Assembly (NCBI GenBank): GCA_900319485.1
Contig: ONOQ01000024.1
Coordinates: forward strand, 1-40,001
From: an uncultured Bacteroidales bacterium
Lineage (GTDB): Bacteria > Bacteroidota > Bacteroidia > Bacteroidales > UBA932
Direction of reading: 5' to 3'
Length of the DNA stretch: 40,001 nucleotides
The translations under genes and the position numbers were made by a program. The notes beneath the pieces were generated by a model, which saw nothing but the letters and a program-made list of their open reading frames with translations, was not told the DNA's origin and made no database searches. Below, piece after piece: positions 1 through 7,487 of this stretch. Each line of letters opens with the position of its first letter. Position 1 is the stretch's first letter.

Positions 1-324
1 TACGCTAAGGTCACGGGCCAGGAATTCATCCCTGAGGCGCAGCACGTCCATATCATAGGTAATGCCAAGGTCCGTGCGAATTTTGTTCTTCTCTATGTCC
101 ACGGCCGATATTACGATGATGATCTCAAGGTCGTCCTTGAGTTGCATCAGCATCTGGAGTTTTGAATCGGGCTCAAAGCCGGGGAGGACGCGGCTGGCAT
201 GGTAGTCGTCAAAGAGTTTGCCGCCAAACTCCATATAAAGTTTGTCCCCGAAGTGCTGGATGCGCTCCTTGATATGTTCAGACTGGATTTTAAGGTATTT
301 GTTGTTGTCGAACCCGTATTTCAT
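1..324 (-). CDS. DUF1846 family protein, N-terminal part (runs off the left edge)
   Basis: The first 108 residues of a minus-strand protein are present; the rest lies beyond position 1. It opens [18 protein letters not shown] and continues with the run [18 protein letters not shown] and later [21 protein letters not shown] recognise these as the conserved N-terminus of the DUF1846 family, a cytoplasmic protein of about 500 residues with no settled biochemical role. The ATG at 322-324 is preceded by a TAATTTTG box about 30 bp upstream, which supports this start. The next upstream gene, the deformylase, is on the same strand and ends 69 bp away. The family call is from remembered sequence patterns and is fairly secure; no function is inferred. 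Confidence 0.85.
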   Translation of the reverse strand, partial: MKYGFDNNKYLKIQSEHIKERIQHFGDKLYMEFGGKLFDDYHASRVLPGFEPDSKLQMLMQLKDDLEIIIVISAVDIEKNKIRTDLGITYDMDVLRLRDEFLARDLSV

Positions 325-354
325 AATGCCGATTGCTTTTTTCAATACGGGATA

Positions 355-362
355 CAAAATTA
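355..362 (-). promoter_or_regulatory. Putative -7 box (TAATTTTG) for the DUF1846 gene
   Basis: Read on the minus strand this is TAATTTTG, matching the Bacteroidota -7 consensus TAnnTTTG. It lies about 30 bp before the ATG at 324, giving a leader of about 25 nt. No clear -33 TTTG was seen. Confidence 0.45.
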
Positions 363-393
363 ATCCTTTCCCCTCAAATACGCAAAAAAAAGT

Positions 394-987
394 TTAGTCG
401 GAAACGTAAACTGAATCGGCCCTGTCTATATATAGGATGCCGTCAAGGTGGTCACATTCGTGCTGGAAGATGACGGCGGTAAAGCCCTCAACATCCTCAT
501 CCACACGCTCTTTTGAGGAAATGTCCGTATAACTGATGCCGATTTTACTGTGGCGCTTCACAAGGCCGCGGAGACCGGGTACGGAAAGGCATCCTTCAGG
601 GCCGATTACAATGTCTCCGGCAAGGGAGTCCACCTTTACGTTGACATAGGCCTCGAAGGGCTCTCCGGGTTTATCGAAGCGCTGCACAAGGATGATGCGG
701 CGGTTAATGCCAACCTGTGGTGCGGCGATGCCCACTCCGTCCTGTGAAGGGTCCGTGACTGTATGGAGCATTTTGGCAATAAGGGCCTTAAGCTCAGGGG
801 AATCCAGTTCCCGGGGGCCAAGGTCAATGGATTGAGCACGGAGGATGGAACTGTCGGCCGGAATGGTTGTGACGTACATAAGGGAATCTGACGTGCGGAT
901 GATATCCCGCTCCCTTTCTGTCCAGGCAGAGTTACAGCCAATGAGGCCGATACACAGGGCAAATACTATTGCGAGTTTTGTTTTCAT
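394..987 (-). CDS. def: Peptide deformylase with lipoprotein signal peptide
   Basis: A 197-residue peptide deformylase, the metalloenzyme that removes N-formyl groups from methionine. All three family motifs are intact: GVGIAAPQ at residues 84-91, EGCLSVPG at 131-138 (metal-binding Cys133) and QHECDHLDG at 175-183 (His176, Glu177, His180). Unusually, the protein opens with Lys residues, a hydrophobic stretch and the lipobox LIGC with Cys18, so it should be exported and lipidated rather than stay in the cytosol. I chose the ATG at 985-987 because it gives this signal peptide and sits just behind a TATATTTG box; a longer frame back to 1062 would run through that promoter and into the divergent gene. 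It is probably a second deformylase, but no other copy is visible here. Substrate and cellular role are unknown. Confidence 0.9.
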   Translation of the reverse strand: MKTKLAIVFALCIGLIGCNSAWTERERDIIRTSDSLMYVTTIPADSSILRAQSIDLGPRELDSPELKALIAKMLHTVTDPSQDGVGIAAPQVGINRRIILVQRFDKPGEPFEAYVNVKVDSLAGDIVIGPEGCLSVPGLRGLVKRHSKIGISYTDISSKERVDEDVEGFTAVIFQHECDHLDGILYIDRADSVYVSD

Positions 988-991
988 ATGG

Positions 992-999
992 CAAATATA
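992..999 (-). promoter_or_regulatory. Putative -7 box (TATATTTG) for the lipoprotein deformylase
   Basis: On the minus strand TATATTTG ends only 4 nt before the ATG at 987, so a start point 4-7 nt downstream of the box would fall at or just inside the initiation codon. It lies 12 bp from the mirror-image box of the divergent aldolase gene. No convincing -33 element is visible. Confidence 0.5.
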
Positions 1000-1011
1000 A
1001 TGAAATTCAAG

Positions 1012-1019
1012 TATATTTG
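1012..1019 (+). promoter_or_regulatory. Putative -7 box (TATATTTG) for the threonine aldolase gene
   Basis: TATATTTG is followed by 4 nt and then the ATG at 1024, the same geometry as on the other strand. Transcription from it would give a leaderless or nearly leaderless mRNA. No clear -33 TTTG 19-21 bp upstream. Confidence 0.5.
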
Positions 1020-1023
1020 TGGT

Positions 1024-2058
1024 ATGATTTCGTTTACTTGTGACTATAATGAAGGCGCGCATCCAGCCATTTTGGAGCGCCTTTCAAAGACAAATTTTAT
1101 CCAGGAACCTGGCTACGGGGAGGATTCTTTCTCCGAAGATGCCAAAAGGCTCATCCGTGAGGCTATCGGCCGCCCGGAGGCCTCCGTTTTCTTCCTTGTA
1201 GGGGGCACTCAGACCAATTCCACGGTAATTGATGCCGTTATCCCGCATTACGGTGCTGTGATTGCTGCCGATACAGGCCATATTGCCGTGCACGAATCCG
1301 GTGCTGTGGAACTCAGTGGTCACAAGGTGATTACGCTTCCTTCCCATAATGGAAAGATGGATGCCGAGGAACTCCGCTCCTATCTTGAGACTTTCTATGA
1401 GGATGCAGCCTGGCCTCATATGGCCCATCCTGATATGGTTTATATCTCTTTCCCCACAGAGTACGGAACCATTTATTCCAAGGCTGAACTGTCTGAACTC
1501 AAGTCTGTTTGCCATGATTACCGGATGAAGTTCTTTATAGATGGCGCGCGCCTGGGATATGGCCTTGCCAGCCCTGAGGCCGATGTAACCCTTAAGGAAC
1601 TTGCCGGCCTCTGCGACGTATTCTATATCGGCGGAACCAAGGTTGGCGCCCTCTGCGGAGAAGCCGTGGTTTTCCCTGCCGGTGATGCTCCGGAGCACTT
1701 TTTCACCATAGTCAAGCAGCACGGAGCCCTTCTGGCTAAAGGCAGGCTCCTGGGAATCCAGTTCCAGACTCTTTTCACAGGCGGTCTCTATATGGAAATA
1801 AGCCGCCACGCCATTGAAATGGCTCAGCGGCTTAAAGACATCTTTTCTTCCAGGAGCATTCCTTTCTATATTGATTCTCCCACCAATCAGCAGTTCCCAA
1901 TCCTTACCAAGGAGCAGATGGACGCCCTGGAAGGGAAGGCCCTCTTCGAGATCTGGGCAAAACTCCCGGACGGCCGCTTTGTCACCCGTTTCTGCACCAG
2001 TTGGTGTACCACTGAAGCACAACTTCAGGAACTGGACGCCCTCATTCGTGTTCTCTGA
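1024..2058 (+). CDS. ltaE: Low-specificity L-threonine aldolase (PLP enzyme)
   Basis: A 344-residue PLP-dependent aldolase of the beta-eliminating lyase family, expected to split threonine or allo-threonine into glycine and acetaldehyde in the cytosol. Visible landmarks are the N-terminal EPGYGEDSF segment, FLVGGTQTNS around residue 58-66 for cofactor phosphate binding, FIDGARLGYG with Asp173 and Arg176, and the Schiff-base lysine in YIGGTKVGAL (Lys206). Length is typical. The ATG at 1024 starts the family-like sequence MISFTCDYNEGAHP; the longer frame from 988 would add 12 residues that read through the promoter. It is divergent from the deformylase with only 36 bp between the two ATGs. Substrate stereospecificity cannot be read from the sequence. 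Confidence 0.9.
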   Translation: MISFTCDYNEGAHPAILERLSKTNFIQEPGYGEDSFSEDAKRLIREAIGRPEASVFFLVGGTQTNSTVIDAVIPHYGAVIAADTGHIAVHESGAVELSGHKVITLPSHNGKMDAEELRSYLETFYEDAAWPHMAHPDMVYISFPTEYGTIYSKAELSELKSVCHDYRMKFFIDGARLGYGLASPEADVTLKELAGLCDVFYIGGTKVGALCGEAVVFPAGDAPEHFFTIVKQHGALLAKGRLLGIQFQTLFTGGLYMEISRHAIEMAQRLKDIFSSRSIPFYIDSPTNQQFPILTKEQMDALEGKALFEIWAKLPDGRFVTRFCTSWCTTEAQLQELDALIRVL

Positions 2059-2119
2059 ACTCTTGCCCGGAGTGTATAGTTCCAGGGCTGTTTTCGCTAA
2101 CAACTTAATAATGAATCAT

Positions 2120-2165
2120 TTACAACATTTACTCCTACCGTTTTGACCTGGAGTAAATGTTGTAA
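2120..2165 (+). terminator. Perfect 16-bp inverted repeat after the aldolase gene, probable terminator
   Basis: Arms 2120-2135 and 2150-2165 are perfect inverted copies (TTACAACATTTACTCC and its complement) around a 14-nt loop. Outside the arms further imperfect pairing is possible (2113-2116 with 2169-2172). There is no T tract after it, so this could be a bidirectional or processing hairpin, or a protein-binding palindrome, rather than a textbook intrinsic terminator. Confidence 0.5.
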
Positions 2166-2200
2166 GTAATTCAGTGCTAGGACTTTAACAAAAACGGGCG

Positions 2201-2310
2201 CTTACTTTCCGATGCAGCAAGATATGAACTTTCCAAAGTTATTTCTGCACACGATAAGCAATACTGATTATCAATAAGTTACACGGGTGGTTTGTCACAC
2301 GTGTGACAGA
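2201..2310 (+). repeat. Junction-like diverged repeat, copy J1
   Basis: This contains, in order, CCGATGCAG (2209-2217), the 13-mer TATCAATAAGTTA (2269-2281), GTGG (2287-2290) and ACAGAA (2305-2310). The same blocks recur in the same order at 5773-5880, and CCGATGCA and ACAGAA again at 34897-34966. J1 and the second copy bracket the ATPase/TIR island, so these may be old integration junctions. The spacing between blocks is longer here (78 bp from CCGATGCA to GTGG, against 48-49 bp in the others), so J1 is the most diverged copy. Confidence 0.4.
2293..2308. repeat. 16-bp perfect palindrome TGTCACACGTGTGACA with two extra TGTGACA half-sites
   Basis: The palindrome is perfect over 16 bp. The half-site TGTGACA recurs at 2323-2329 and 2336-2342 in the same orientation as the right arm. 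Such a cluster suits a dimeric DNA-binding protein, or arm sites of a recombinase; no cognate protein is visible nearby. Confidence 0.4.
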
Positions 2311-2806
2311 ATTTACGGTTTTTGTGACAAAAAACTGTGACAAACTTTTTCCCGAGAAGTTACGAATTACCGATAATACCCCAATATTTCGGGTTAAAGG
2401 AGAAAAAACGGCACCTTCGAGGTCCTGGGAAATCTGTCGCGAAAAGGTGATGTTTCAATCCTCGAAAAACAGCACTTACTCTATGGAATTATTCTAAATA
2501 ACTAGGTGTTACAATGCCTTTTCGTCATCTCAATTCTCTCTCAATTGACGACTCTATGGATACTTGTTTAGTTTGATTGGTATATCTAATACATGAACCA
2601 GACAGGACAAGCAACTAATCCTTTTCCTTCAACCCGAACACTCTTTGAGATTCAAATCAGAGATTCTGCAAATAATTGAATGTCAGAAAGGCTGGTTTTA
2701 AAACCGATACTTATTCATGCGGAAACCCTGTTTTCAGAGGTTATTTCTTTACTTCTTAATAATCACTGACCTTTCCGAGTAAAGGGATAAATGTTTCTTG
2801 AAATTA
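2311..2806. other. AT-rich intergenic stretch with no recognisable gene
   Basis: About 500 bp between the junction-like repeat and the ATPase promoter. A 64-codon open frame at 2303-2497 starts inside the palindrome and resembles nothing I know. The only structure seen is the 12-bp palindrome GGTTTTAAAACC at 2694-2705. Confidence 0.5.
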
Positions 2807-2838
2807 TTTCGCCAAATGAGAATAAAATGCTATATTCG
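2807..2838 (+). promoter_or_regulatory. Putative promoter of the ATPase gene
   Basis: TATATTCG at 2831-2838 is one base off the TAnnTTTG consensus and has TTTC at 2807-2810, 20 bp upstream, as a possible -33 element. The ATG at 2861 would have a leader of about 15-18 nt. Confidence 0.4.
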
Positions 2839-2860
2839 TGGCGGAATAATTTTCGAAGCC

Positions 2861-4281
2861 ATGAAAGACCGAATCATAGGAAGAGAGAGTGAGAAGGAAG
2901 TATTGACCTCTTTGTGTCAGTCAAATAACGCTGAATTTCTAGCCGTATACGGAAGACGGCGTGTAGGCAAGACATATCTTGTCCGGGAATTCTTTGAAGA
3001 CACGTTCGCATTCTATCATACAGCGTTGTCTCCTTTTGAGCTGAAGGATCAGCCAAAGTTATTGTATCGTGCCCAACTGGATGAATTCGCTCATTCGCTG
3101 AAGAAATACGGCGAGACCAAAGATGATCCTATCGAGAACTGGTTTGAGGCTTTTCACCGTCTGGAAGCGTTGCTGGATGGAAAGAAGGGGAGGAAAAGGA
3201 TGGTTGTATTCATTGATGAGATGCCCTGGTTGGATACTCCCCGTGCCGGCTTTATGTCAGCCTTTGAGCATTTCTGGAACGGATGGGGTGCCGGCAAGCA
3301 TAATCTCTTGCTCATCGTGTGCGGAAGCGCAACCACCTGGATGCTGGACAAACTGATTCATAATACCGGTGGCTTATATGGAAGGACTACGCGCGAACTT
3401 CATCTGAGGCCGTTCTCATTGCACCAAACGGAGAAATACTGCAAGTCTATGGGACTGACAATGGACAGGTATGATATTCTTCAGTCATACATGATTCTCG
3501 GAGGCATTCCGTATTATTGGTCGTATTTCCAGAAGTGGAAATCTCTGGCAGAGAATGTGGATGATCTATTCTTCTCCAGCGGAGGAAAACTCACTGATGA
3601 GTTCGAGAATCTGTTTACCTCTCTTTTCGGGGACAGGGTAAAATACCGCACGGTGGTGGAGGCTCTTTCCAAATCCCGATATGGAATGACTCGGGAACAG
3701 ATTGCCGGGAAGGTCGAGATGGCCTCCGGCGGAGATCTGTCTGAGATCCTGAAATCGCTGGAAAAGAGCGACCTGATTTCGTCTTATTACAACTTTGGGG
3801 AGACAAAGAGGAACCGGTACTTCAAACTGACTGACCCCTTCTGCTTGTTCTATCTGAACTTCGTTCAAAAGCACCCCACAAGTAATAAAAGCTATTGGCA
3901 AGACAACCAGTTTACGCCCAAGGTGAATACCTGGCGAGGGCTCGCCTTCGAGGATGTATGCCTCGTCCATCAGGAGGGAATCCGTTCTGCGCTTGGCATT
4001 CGCGGTGTACAGGCAGAGGTATATCCATGGCGGACAGGGGGAGAAGGAAAGACTGACGGCGCACAAATTGACATGCTCATCGACCGGGCTGACCGGGTGA
4101 TGAATGTATGAAGAACTACGAGGCGGACCTTCGCAGAAAGGTAGACGCAGTATTAGAACATGCCAAGAATCGCAGGACTCCCATCATGACACTGATAACC
4201 ACATATGGGCTAAAGTATAACATGTATAGTGGTCGCATCCAGAAGGTGGTTGTTATGGATGATCTGTTCCGTGAAGACTGA
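2861..4281 (+). pseudogene. AAA ATPase with DUF234 (PD-(D/E)XK-like) tail, broken by an indel
   Basis: A member of the large ATP-binding/DUF234 family common in Bacteroidota and archaea. The first frame (2861-4111, 416 aa) has Walker A GRRRVGKT at residues 31-38 and Walker B MVVFIDE ending at Asp119-Glu120, then the winged-helix and DUF234 parts as far as GAQIDMLIDRADRVMNV, where it stops. The missing C-terminus continues in another frame from 4108 to 4281, reading KNYEADLRRKVDAVL and TTYGLKYNMYSG and ending VVVMDDLFRED. In intact relatives the first segment is followed by roughly 14 residues resembling CEIKFS and then the YEADLRRK segment; those are absent here, so a short deletion removed the E-x-K half of the nuclease motif and changed frame. 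The stop and the second ATG overlap (ATGA at 4108-4111). The start at 2861 matches the family opening MKDRIIGRE. Probably inactive as a nuclease; the ATPase half might still be made. Confidence 0.8.
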
Positions 4282-4318
4282 TGCTCCACAAATCTTTTCC
4301 TCTCCATTTAATTCTGCT

Positions 4319-5419
4319 ATGATTATTTCTGAACTTATTGCTAAAGGCCGTGAAATCGAAAAGGGACTGACATATGTTCATCCCGGTTCGGGTATTATTC
4401 GTACTTTTGATGTGTATCGTCTTTCCAATTTAGATGAGTACTATCGTTGGAAAGAGTTCTCCATAAGAACTCTTCAGTTGTATTATCCGACTGATCTTGA
4501 TCGTTTTGTAAAATATTCTGAAGATTTTGAGAAGCAGCGCTATCTTCCGCGCTATATATCTAACATGGTGGGCGTATTAGAAGCATGTGAAGCCCTACCT
4601 TCAGAACGAGCGAAGCAAATTAACCTAATACAGAAAAGAGAAGAGGAAATTGCCAAAGTGCTCGAACTTGAAAAAGATTATGTTATTCAGACAGGTCAGA
4701 ATTCCGTACATAAGTCATGCGATTCTTTTCATAATTGGCATGCTGCGGCTTGTGTACTTTTCGATAAATGGTTTTATTCAACTGACGAAGATTGGGTGAA
4801 GTTTCAGGATATTGAAGGTTCCGGGAATGGATATGTGCTGAATCATGAATATGATAAAATCTATTCTTCATACCGAAAGCTTATTGCTAGATTGAAGGAA
4901 GGACGAGGATTGAAAGGATCATATATCTCAAATAGAACTAATCACAATAATGGGGGAAAGTTCGACCCTTCTAAGAAGATTAGTATTTTTATCAGTTATG
5001 CCCACTCAGATAAAAAGTGGCTTGAAAAGTTGACACAGCATCTAAAGGTTCTCAAAAAGCATTTTGATCCTATTGAGTATTGGGAGGATACAAAGCTGAA
5101 AGGAGGAGACAAATGGCGGGAAGAAATAACAAAGGCTATTGATAAAGCAAATGTTGCCATTCTTCTTGTCTCGACGGCATTTTTAGCATCGGATTTTATT
5201 TCTTCCGATGAGCTCCCTCCCATCTTAAGAAAGGCTCAGGAGGAAGGAACAATAGTTCTTCCGTTAATTGTTTCACCATGCGACTTCGAAGACTCAGAAC
5301 TTGGTGATTTTCAAGCAATTAATAGTCCGGATAAAACGCTTGCTGATTTACAAAAAGATGAAGCAGCTGTAGAACGCGTGTTTTTAGAAGTAAATAAATG
5401 TATAAAAGGACTTCTATGA
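4319..5419 (+). CDS. TIR-domain protein with an uncharacterised N-terminal half
   Basis: A 366-residue soluble protein. Residues from about 220 to the end form a bacterial TIR domain (TIR_2 type): ISIFISYAHSDKKWLEKL, then YWEDTKLKGGDKWREEI, ILLVSTAFLASDF and SSDELPPILRKA. Glu298 in the DELPP run is the likely NAD-hydrolase catalytic glutamate. TIR domains of this kind are typical NADase effectors in anti-phage or abortive-infection systems, which is the inferred role. Residues 1-215 are not a family I can name; they include FHNWHAAACVLFDKWF and GNGYVLNHEYDKIYSSYRKL and have no signal peptide or membrane segment, so they could be the sensing or oligomerisation part. I chose the ATG at 4319 because upstream codons run back into the ATPase remnant. 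The gene is AT-rich (35% GC in a sampled 60-bp line), which suggests horizontal acquisition. It is followed by a strong hairpin. Confidence 0.8.
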   Translation: MIISELIAKGREIEKGLTYVHPGSGIIRTFDVYRLSNLDEYYRWKEFSIRTLQLYYPTDLDRFVKYSEDFEKQRYLPRYISNMVGVLEACEALPSERAKQINLIQKREEEIAKVLELEKDYVIQTGQNSVHKSCDSFHNWHAAACVLFDKWFYSTDEDWVKFQDIEGSGNGYVLNHEYDKIYSSYRKLIARLKEGRGLKGSYISNRTNHNNGGKFDPSKKISIFISYAHSDKKWLEKLTQHLKVLKKHFDPIEYWEDTKLKGGDKWREEITKAIDKANVAILLVSTAFLASDFISSDELPPILRKAQEEGTIVLPLIVSPCDFEDSELGDFQAINSPDKTLADLQKDEAAVERVFLEVNKCIKGLL

Positions 5420-5686
5420 GAATCTGATGATGGAAACGTATCTATGAGTTGGCAAGAGCTTCCCATTTTACTTTGTAGTAGTCAAGATATGAATGAAGAT
5501 AGCGTTCTGATGCTTTCTTGTTGTAGGGGTGGTATTATGGACGTCGCATATACAATCTTCTTGGCTTGTCATCAGATATGCTATGTGCTTGGGCCTAGAC
5601 AGAGTCTGACAACAGCAGATATGCAGATTTGTTTTGGTATCTTCTTGTACAATAAGGTTCAAAAACGCAAATAATAAAGATTCTTA
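5420..5686. other. Gap after the TIR gene, no convincing gene
   Basis: An open frame on the plus strand (5444-5674, 76 codons) and one on the minus strand (5468-5662) overlap almost fully. Neither has a recognisable domain, promoter or family resemblance. This may be decayed mobile DNA. Confidence 0.4.
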
Positions 5687-5723
5687 AAAATATAAACGTC
5701 TGAAAGACAATCGTTTATATTTT
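5687..5723 (+). terminator. 12-bp perfect hairpin, terminator of the TIR region
   Basis: AAAATATAAACG at 5687-5698 pairs perfectly with CGTTTATATTTT at 5712-5723 around a 13-nt loop. The A-rich left arm and T-rich right arm make it usable as an intrinsic terminator in either direction. Confidence 0.65.
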
Positions 5724-5772
5724 GGTTTATTTATCGCCAGGGAAGTGCAAAAATAAGGCTTAACAAATTGAG

Positions 5773-5880
5773 TATCAATAAGTTAAAGCAAAAATTCTAT
5801 TTCCCGATGCAGAAAGTGATAAATATTGATAATCAGTGAGTTAGTGGCAGTGTGGTTCAAATATGGTTCAGAAAAAACAG
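5773..5880 (+). repeat. Junction-like diverged repeat, copy J2
   Basis: It starts with the 13-mer TATCAATAAGTTA (5773-5785), identical to 2269-2281, then CCGATGCAG (5804-5812), AATCAGTGAGTTA, and at 5855-5874 GGTTCAAAT, two bases and GGTTCAGAA. The last block matches 34947-34966 at 17 of 20 positions, and the CCGATGCA-to-GTGG distance is 49 bp here and 48 bp there. This copy lies between the TIR island and the start of the big operon. Confidence 0.5.
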
Positions 5881-5963
5881 GTAACACTTGTCACTAAAAC
5901 GGACTAACTTTACCGTTACTTTCCGCATCGCAAATATCGCAAAAAATCTCCGGATATGAAAGA

Positions 5964-6000
5964 GAGGGCGGCTCCAAGATAGGGGCTGCCCTCGCATTTT
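5964..6000 (+). terminator. Strong rho-independent terminator
   Basis: A 12-bp stem (5964-5975 with 5982-5993, two G-U pairs) with a 6-nt loop, followed by GCATTTTT. It is well formed and GC-rich. No gene ends directly before it, so it may be left over from a lost gene or shield the downstream operon from read-through. Confidence 0.7.
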
Positions 6001-6475
6001 TGATGGCCCGCGGTATGCGCTTCAGCGTTCCCGGGAGGTTCCTCCTTGTCCCGGTTATTTTGGGTTGTTTACTTCTTGTTTTGGTTTAGATGCGGCTCCT
6101 AAACATTAAAATTCACCGAAGTATTGTTAATAATCATAATGTTTAATAAAATCAGTTAAACACTCGGTTCGAGCCTCCCACGTGAGGAGACTCCGGCTTC
6201 TATATTGTTCCCCTTGCGGGGAGAATAACTACTTTTCAATTTGGCATTAGTGCCACCAGAATGACAAAGAACTATTCCACTGGTTAACACACAAATATAA
6301 CACTTTATGCTATAGATCAGGGCAAAACTTTTCTATCTGTCCATCCCTTTCCTGAACCCCGGGGCTTTCCTGCGGTTCCACGCTTTTGTAGGTAAAATGG
6401 GGAAAAATTGTGTGTGAAGAGATTTTTGTTGCATGTTTTGGGATTTTTATTCTCAAAAGTGAAATCGGAGGGGAA
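6001..6475 (+). other. Upstream region of the polysaccharide-utilisation operon
   Basis: There is no gene here. Structures seen are an inverted repeat GTTTAA-N9-TTAAAC at 6141-6161 within an AT-rich patch, a TTCCCC/GGGGAG hairpin at 6208-6223, and a TGGCA-ttag-TGCCA hairpin near 6242-6255. The first is a candidate operator for the operon's regulator, but only by position. Confidence 0.35.
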
Positions 6476-6483
6476 TAAATTTG
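6476..6483 (+). promoter_or_regulatory. Putative -7 box (TAAATTTG) of the 16-gene operon
   Basis: TAAATTTG matches TAnnTTTG and lies 5 nt before the ATG at 6489, the same close geometry as the boxes at 992-999 and 1012-1019. No -33 TTTG is seen at the expected distance, as would suit an activator-dependent promoter. Confidence 0.5.
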
Positions 6484-6488
6484 CAGCT

Positions 6489-7478
6489 ATGAAAAACACA
6501 CTAATAATCATTTCAACTATTGCCCTTTTTCTCTCCTTCTCCGGCTATGCTCAGGAGCAGAAAACCAGGAACCGCTACGGTATGCCTCTTTACGAGAAAA
6601 AGGATGGCTCTTACAAGGTAAGCAAGCCCATGATGGAAATCCTTGGTGATGATATCCCGGACGACCTGCTGGTCCCGTGCAAGATAGGCCCGGCCATTCC
6701 GGCAAAGTTCACCACGGAAGCAGAAACCATAGAGGTGGTCTATAAGTCATATCCGGACCATGACCTTAAACTCTTCATTCACAAGTCGGCCATTACCAAG
6801 AAACCCACGCCGGTAATGTTTTTCATTCACGGCGGAGGATGGTATGGCGGAAGACCTGAATCCATGTTGCCGCAGGCAAAGTATGTTGCGCAGAATTCCG
6901 GAATGGCAGGCGTGAGCATCCAGTACTCACTGTGCGGCCAGAAGGGGATAGACATTGCGGCGGCCGTGCAGGACTGCCGTGACGCCGTCCAGTTTATCAG
7001 GGACCATGCGGCCGAGTACAATATCGATCCCGGAAGGATGGGATTCTCAGGGTCGTCGGCCGGCGGGCACCTTGCCGCTGTCCTGGCCATGACAGAGCCT
7101 GAAGCGAAAGTCCTTGTGGGATGGGTTGGAGCATACATGCCGGACCGCATGCTGGAGTACTGGCCCGGTGCAGACAAACACAACCTCCGTGAGTACTTTT
7201 ACAACGGAGACCAGGAAAAGCTGGCCCCCTACCTCCCGGTAAAGCTTGTCCCCACGGACAGGCAGATTCCCTGCATCCTGTTCTTCGGAAGCGGAGACAA
7301 TGTTGTCCTTCAGGACCAGCCGCGCACTTTCGCTGCAGCACTTGAAGAGGCGGGGCAAACTGTCCAGTTGGAATACTATCCTTATTACACCCACGGCTTT
7401 GCCCGGTTCTCCGACAAGAATGCCGAAGTCTGGAAAAAATCCGTCAGGTTCATCAAGACATACATTTTTAATCAATAA
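6489..7478 (+). CDS. Secreted alpha/beta-hydrolase, carbohydrate esterase-like
   Basis: A 329-residue exported alpha/beta hydrolase. A signal peptide ends around SGYAQ (residues 18-22). The oxyanion loop HGGGWYGG, nucleophile elbow GSSAG (Ser190), an acidic residue in GSGDNVV (Asp270) and the catalytic histidine in YTHGF (His302) form the expected triad. It resembles the acetyl-esterase/BD-FAE-type enzymes found in plant-glycan loci, which remove acetyl or feruloyl groups so that glycosidases can act; which ester it cuts is not visible. I chose the ATG at 6489, just after the promoter box, because it starts the signal peptide; the longer frame from 6408 lacks one. It is the first gene of the operon, 9 bp before the small-peptide gene. 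Confidence 0.85.
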   Translation: MKNTLIIISTIALFLSFSGYAQEQKTRNRYGMPLYEKKDGSYKVSKPMMEILGDDIPDDLLVPCKIGPAIPAKFTTEAETIEVVYKSYPDHDLKLFIHKSAITKKPTPVMFFIHGGGWYGGRPESMLPQAKYVAQNSGMAGVSIQYSLCGQKGIDIAAAVQDCRDAVQFIRDHAAEYNIDPGRMGFSGSSAGGHLAAVLAMTEPEAKVLVGWVGAYMPDRMLEYWPGADKHNLREYFYNGDQEKLAPYLPVKLVPTDRQIPCILFFGSGDNVVLQDQPRTFAAALEEAGQTVQLEYYPYYTHGFARFSDKNAEVWKKSVRFIKTYIFNQ

Positions 7479-7487
7479 CGCAACAAT

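Noticed and set aside
988-1062. Longer starts for the deformylase (from 1062, minus) and aldolase (from 988, plus)
   Set aside because: Both would extend across the promoter boxes and overlap each other; the internal ATGs give a proper signal peptide and a family-like N-terminus.
2303-2497. 64-codon open frame on the plus strand
   Set aside because: It starts inside the palindrome, has no recognisable domain, and lies in AT-rich intergenic DNA.
5444-5674. 76-codon open frame, with an overlapping antisense frame
   Set aside because: Neither strand shows a family resemblance or initiation signals; noted only as a gap description.
6160-6215. GGTTCGAGCC looking like a tRNA T-arm
   Set aside because: The bases flanking the loop do not form a 5-bp T-stem and no acceptor or anticodon arms can be folded around it.
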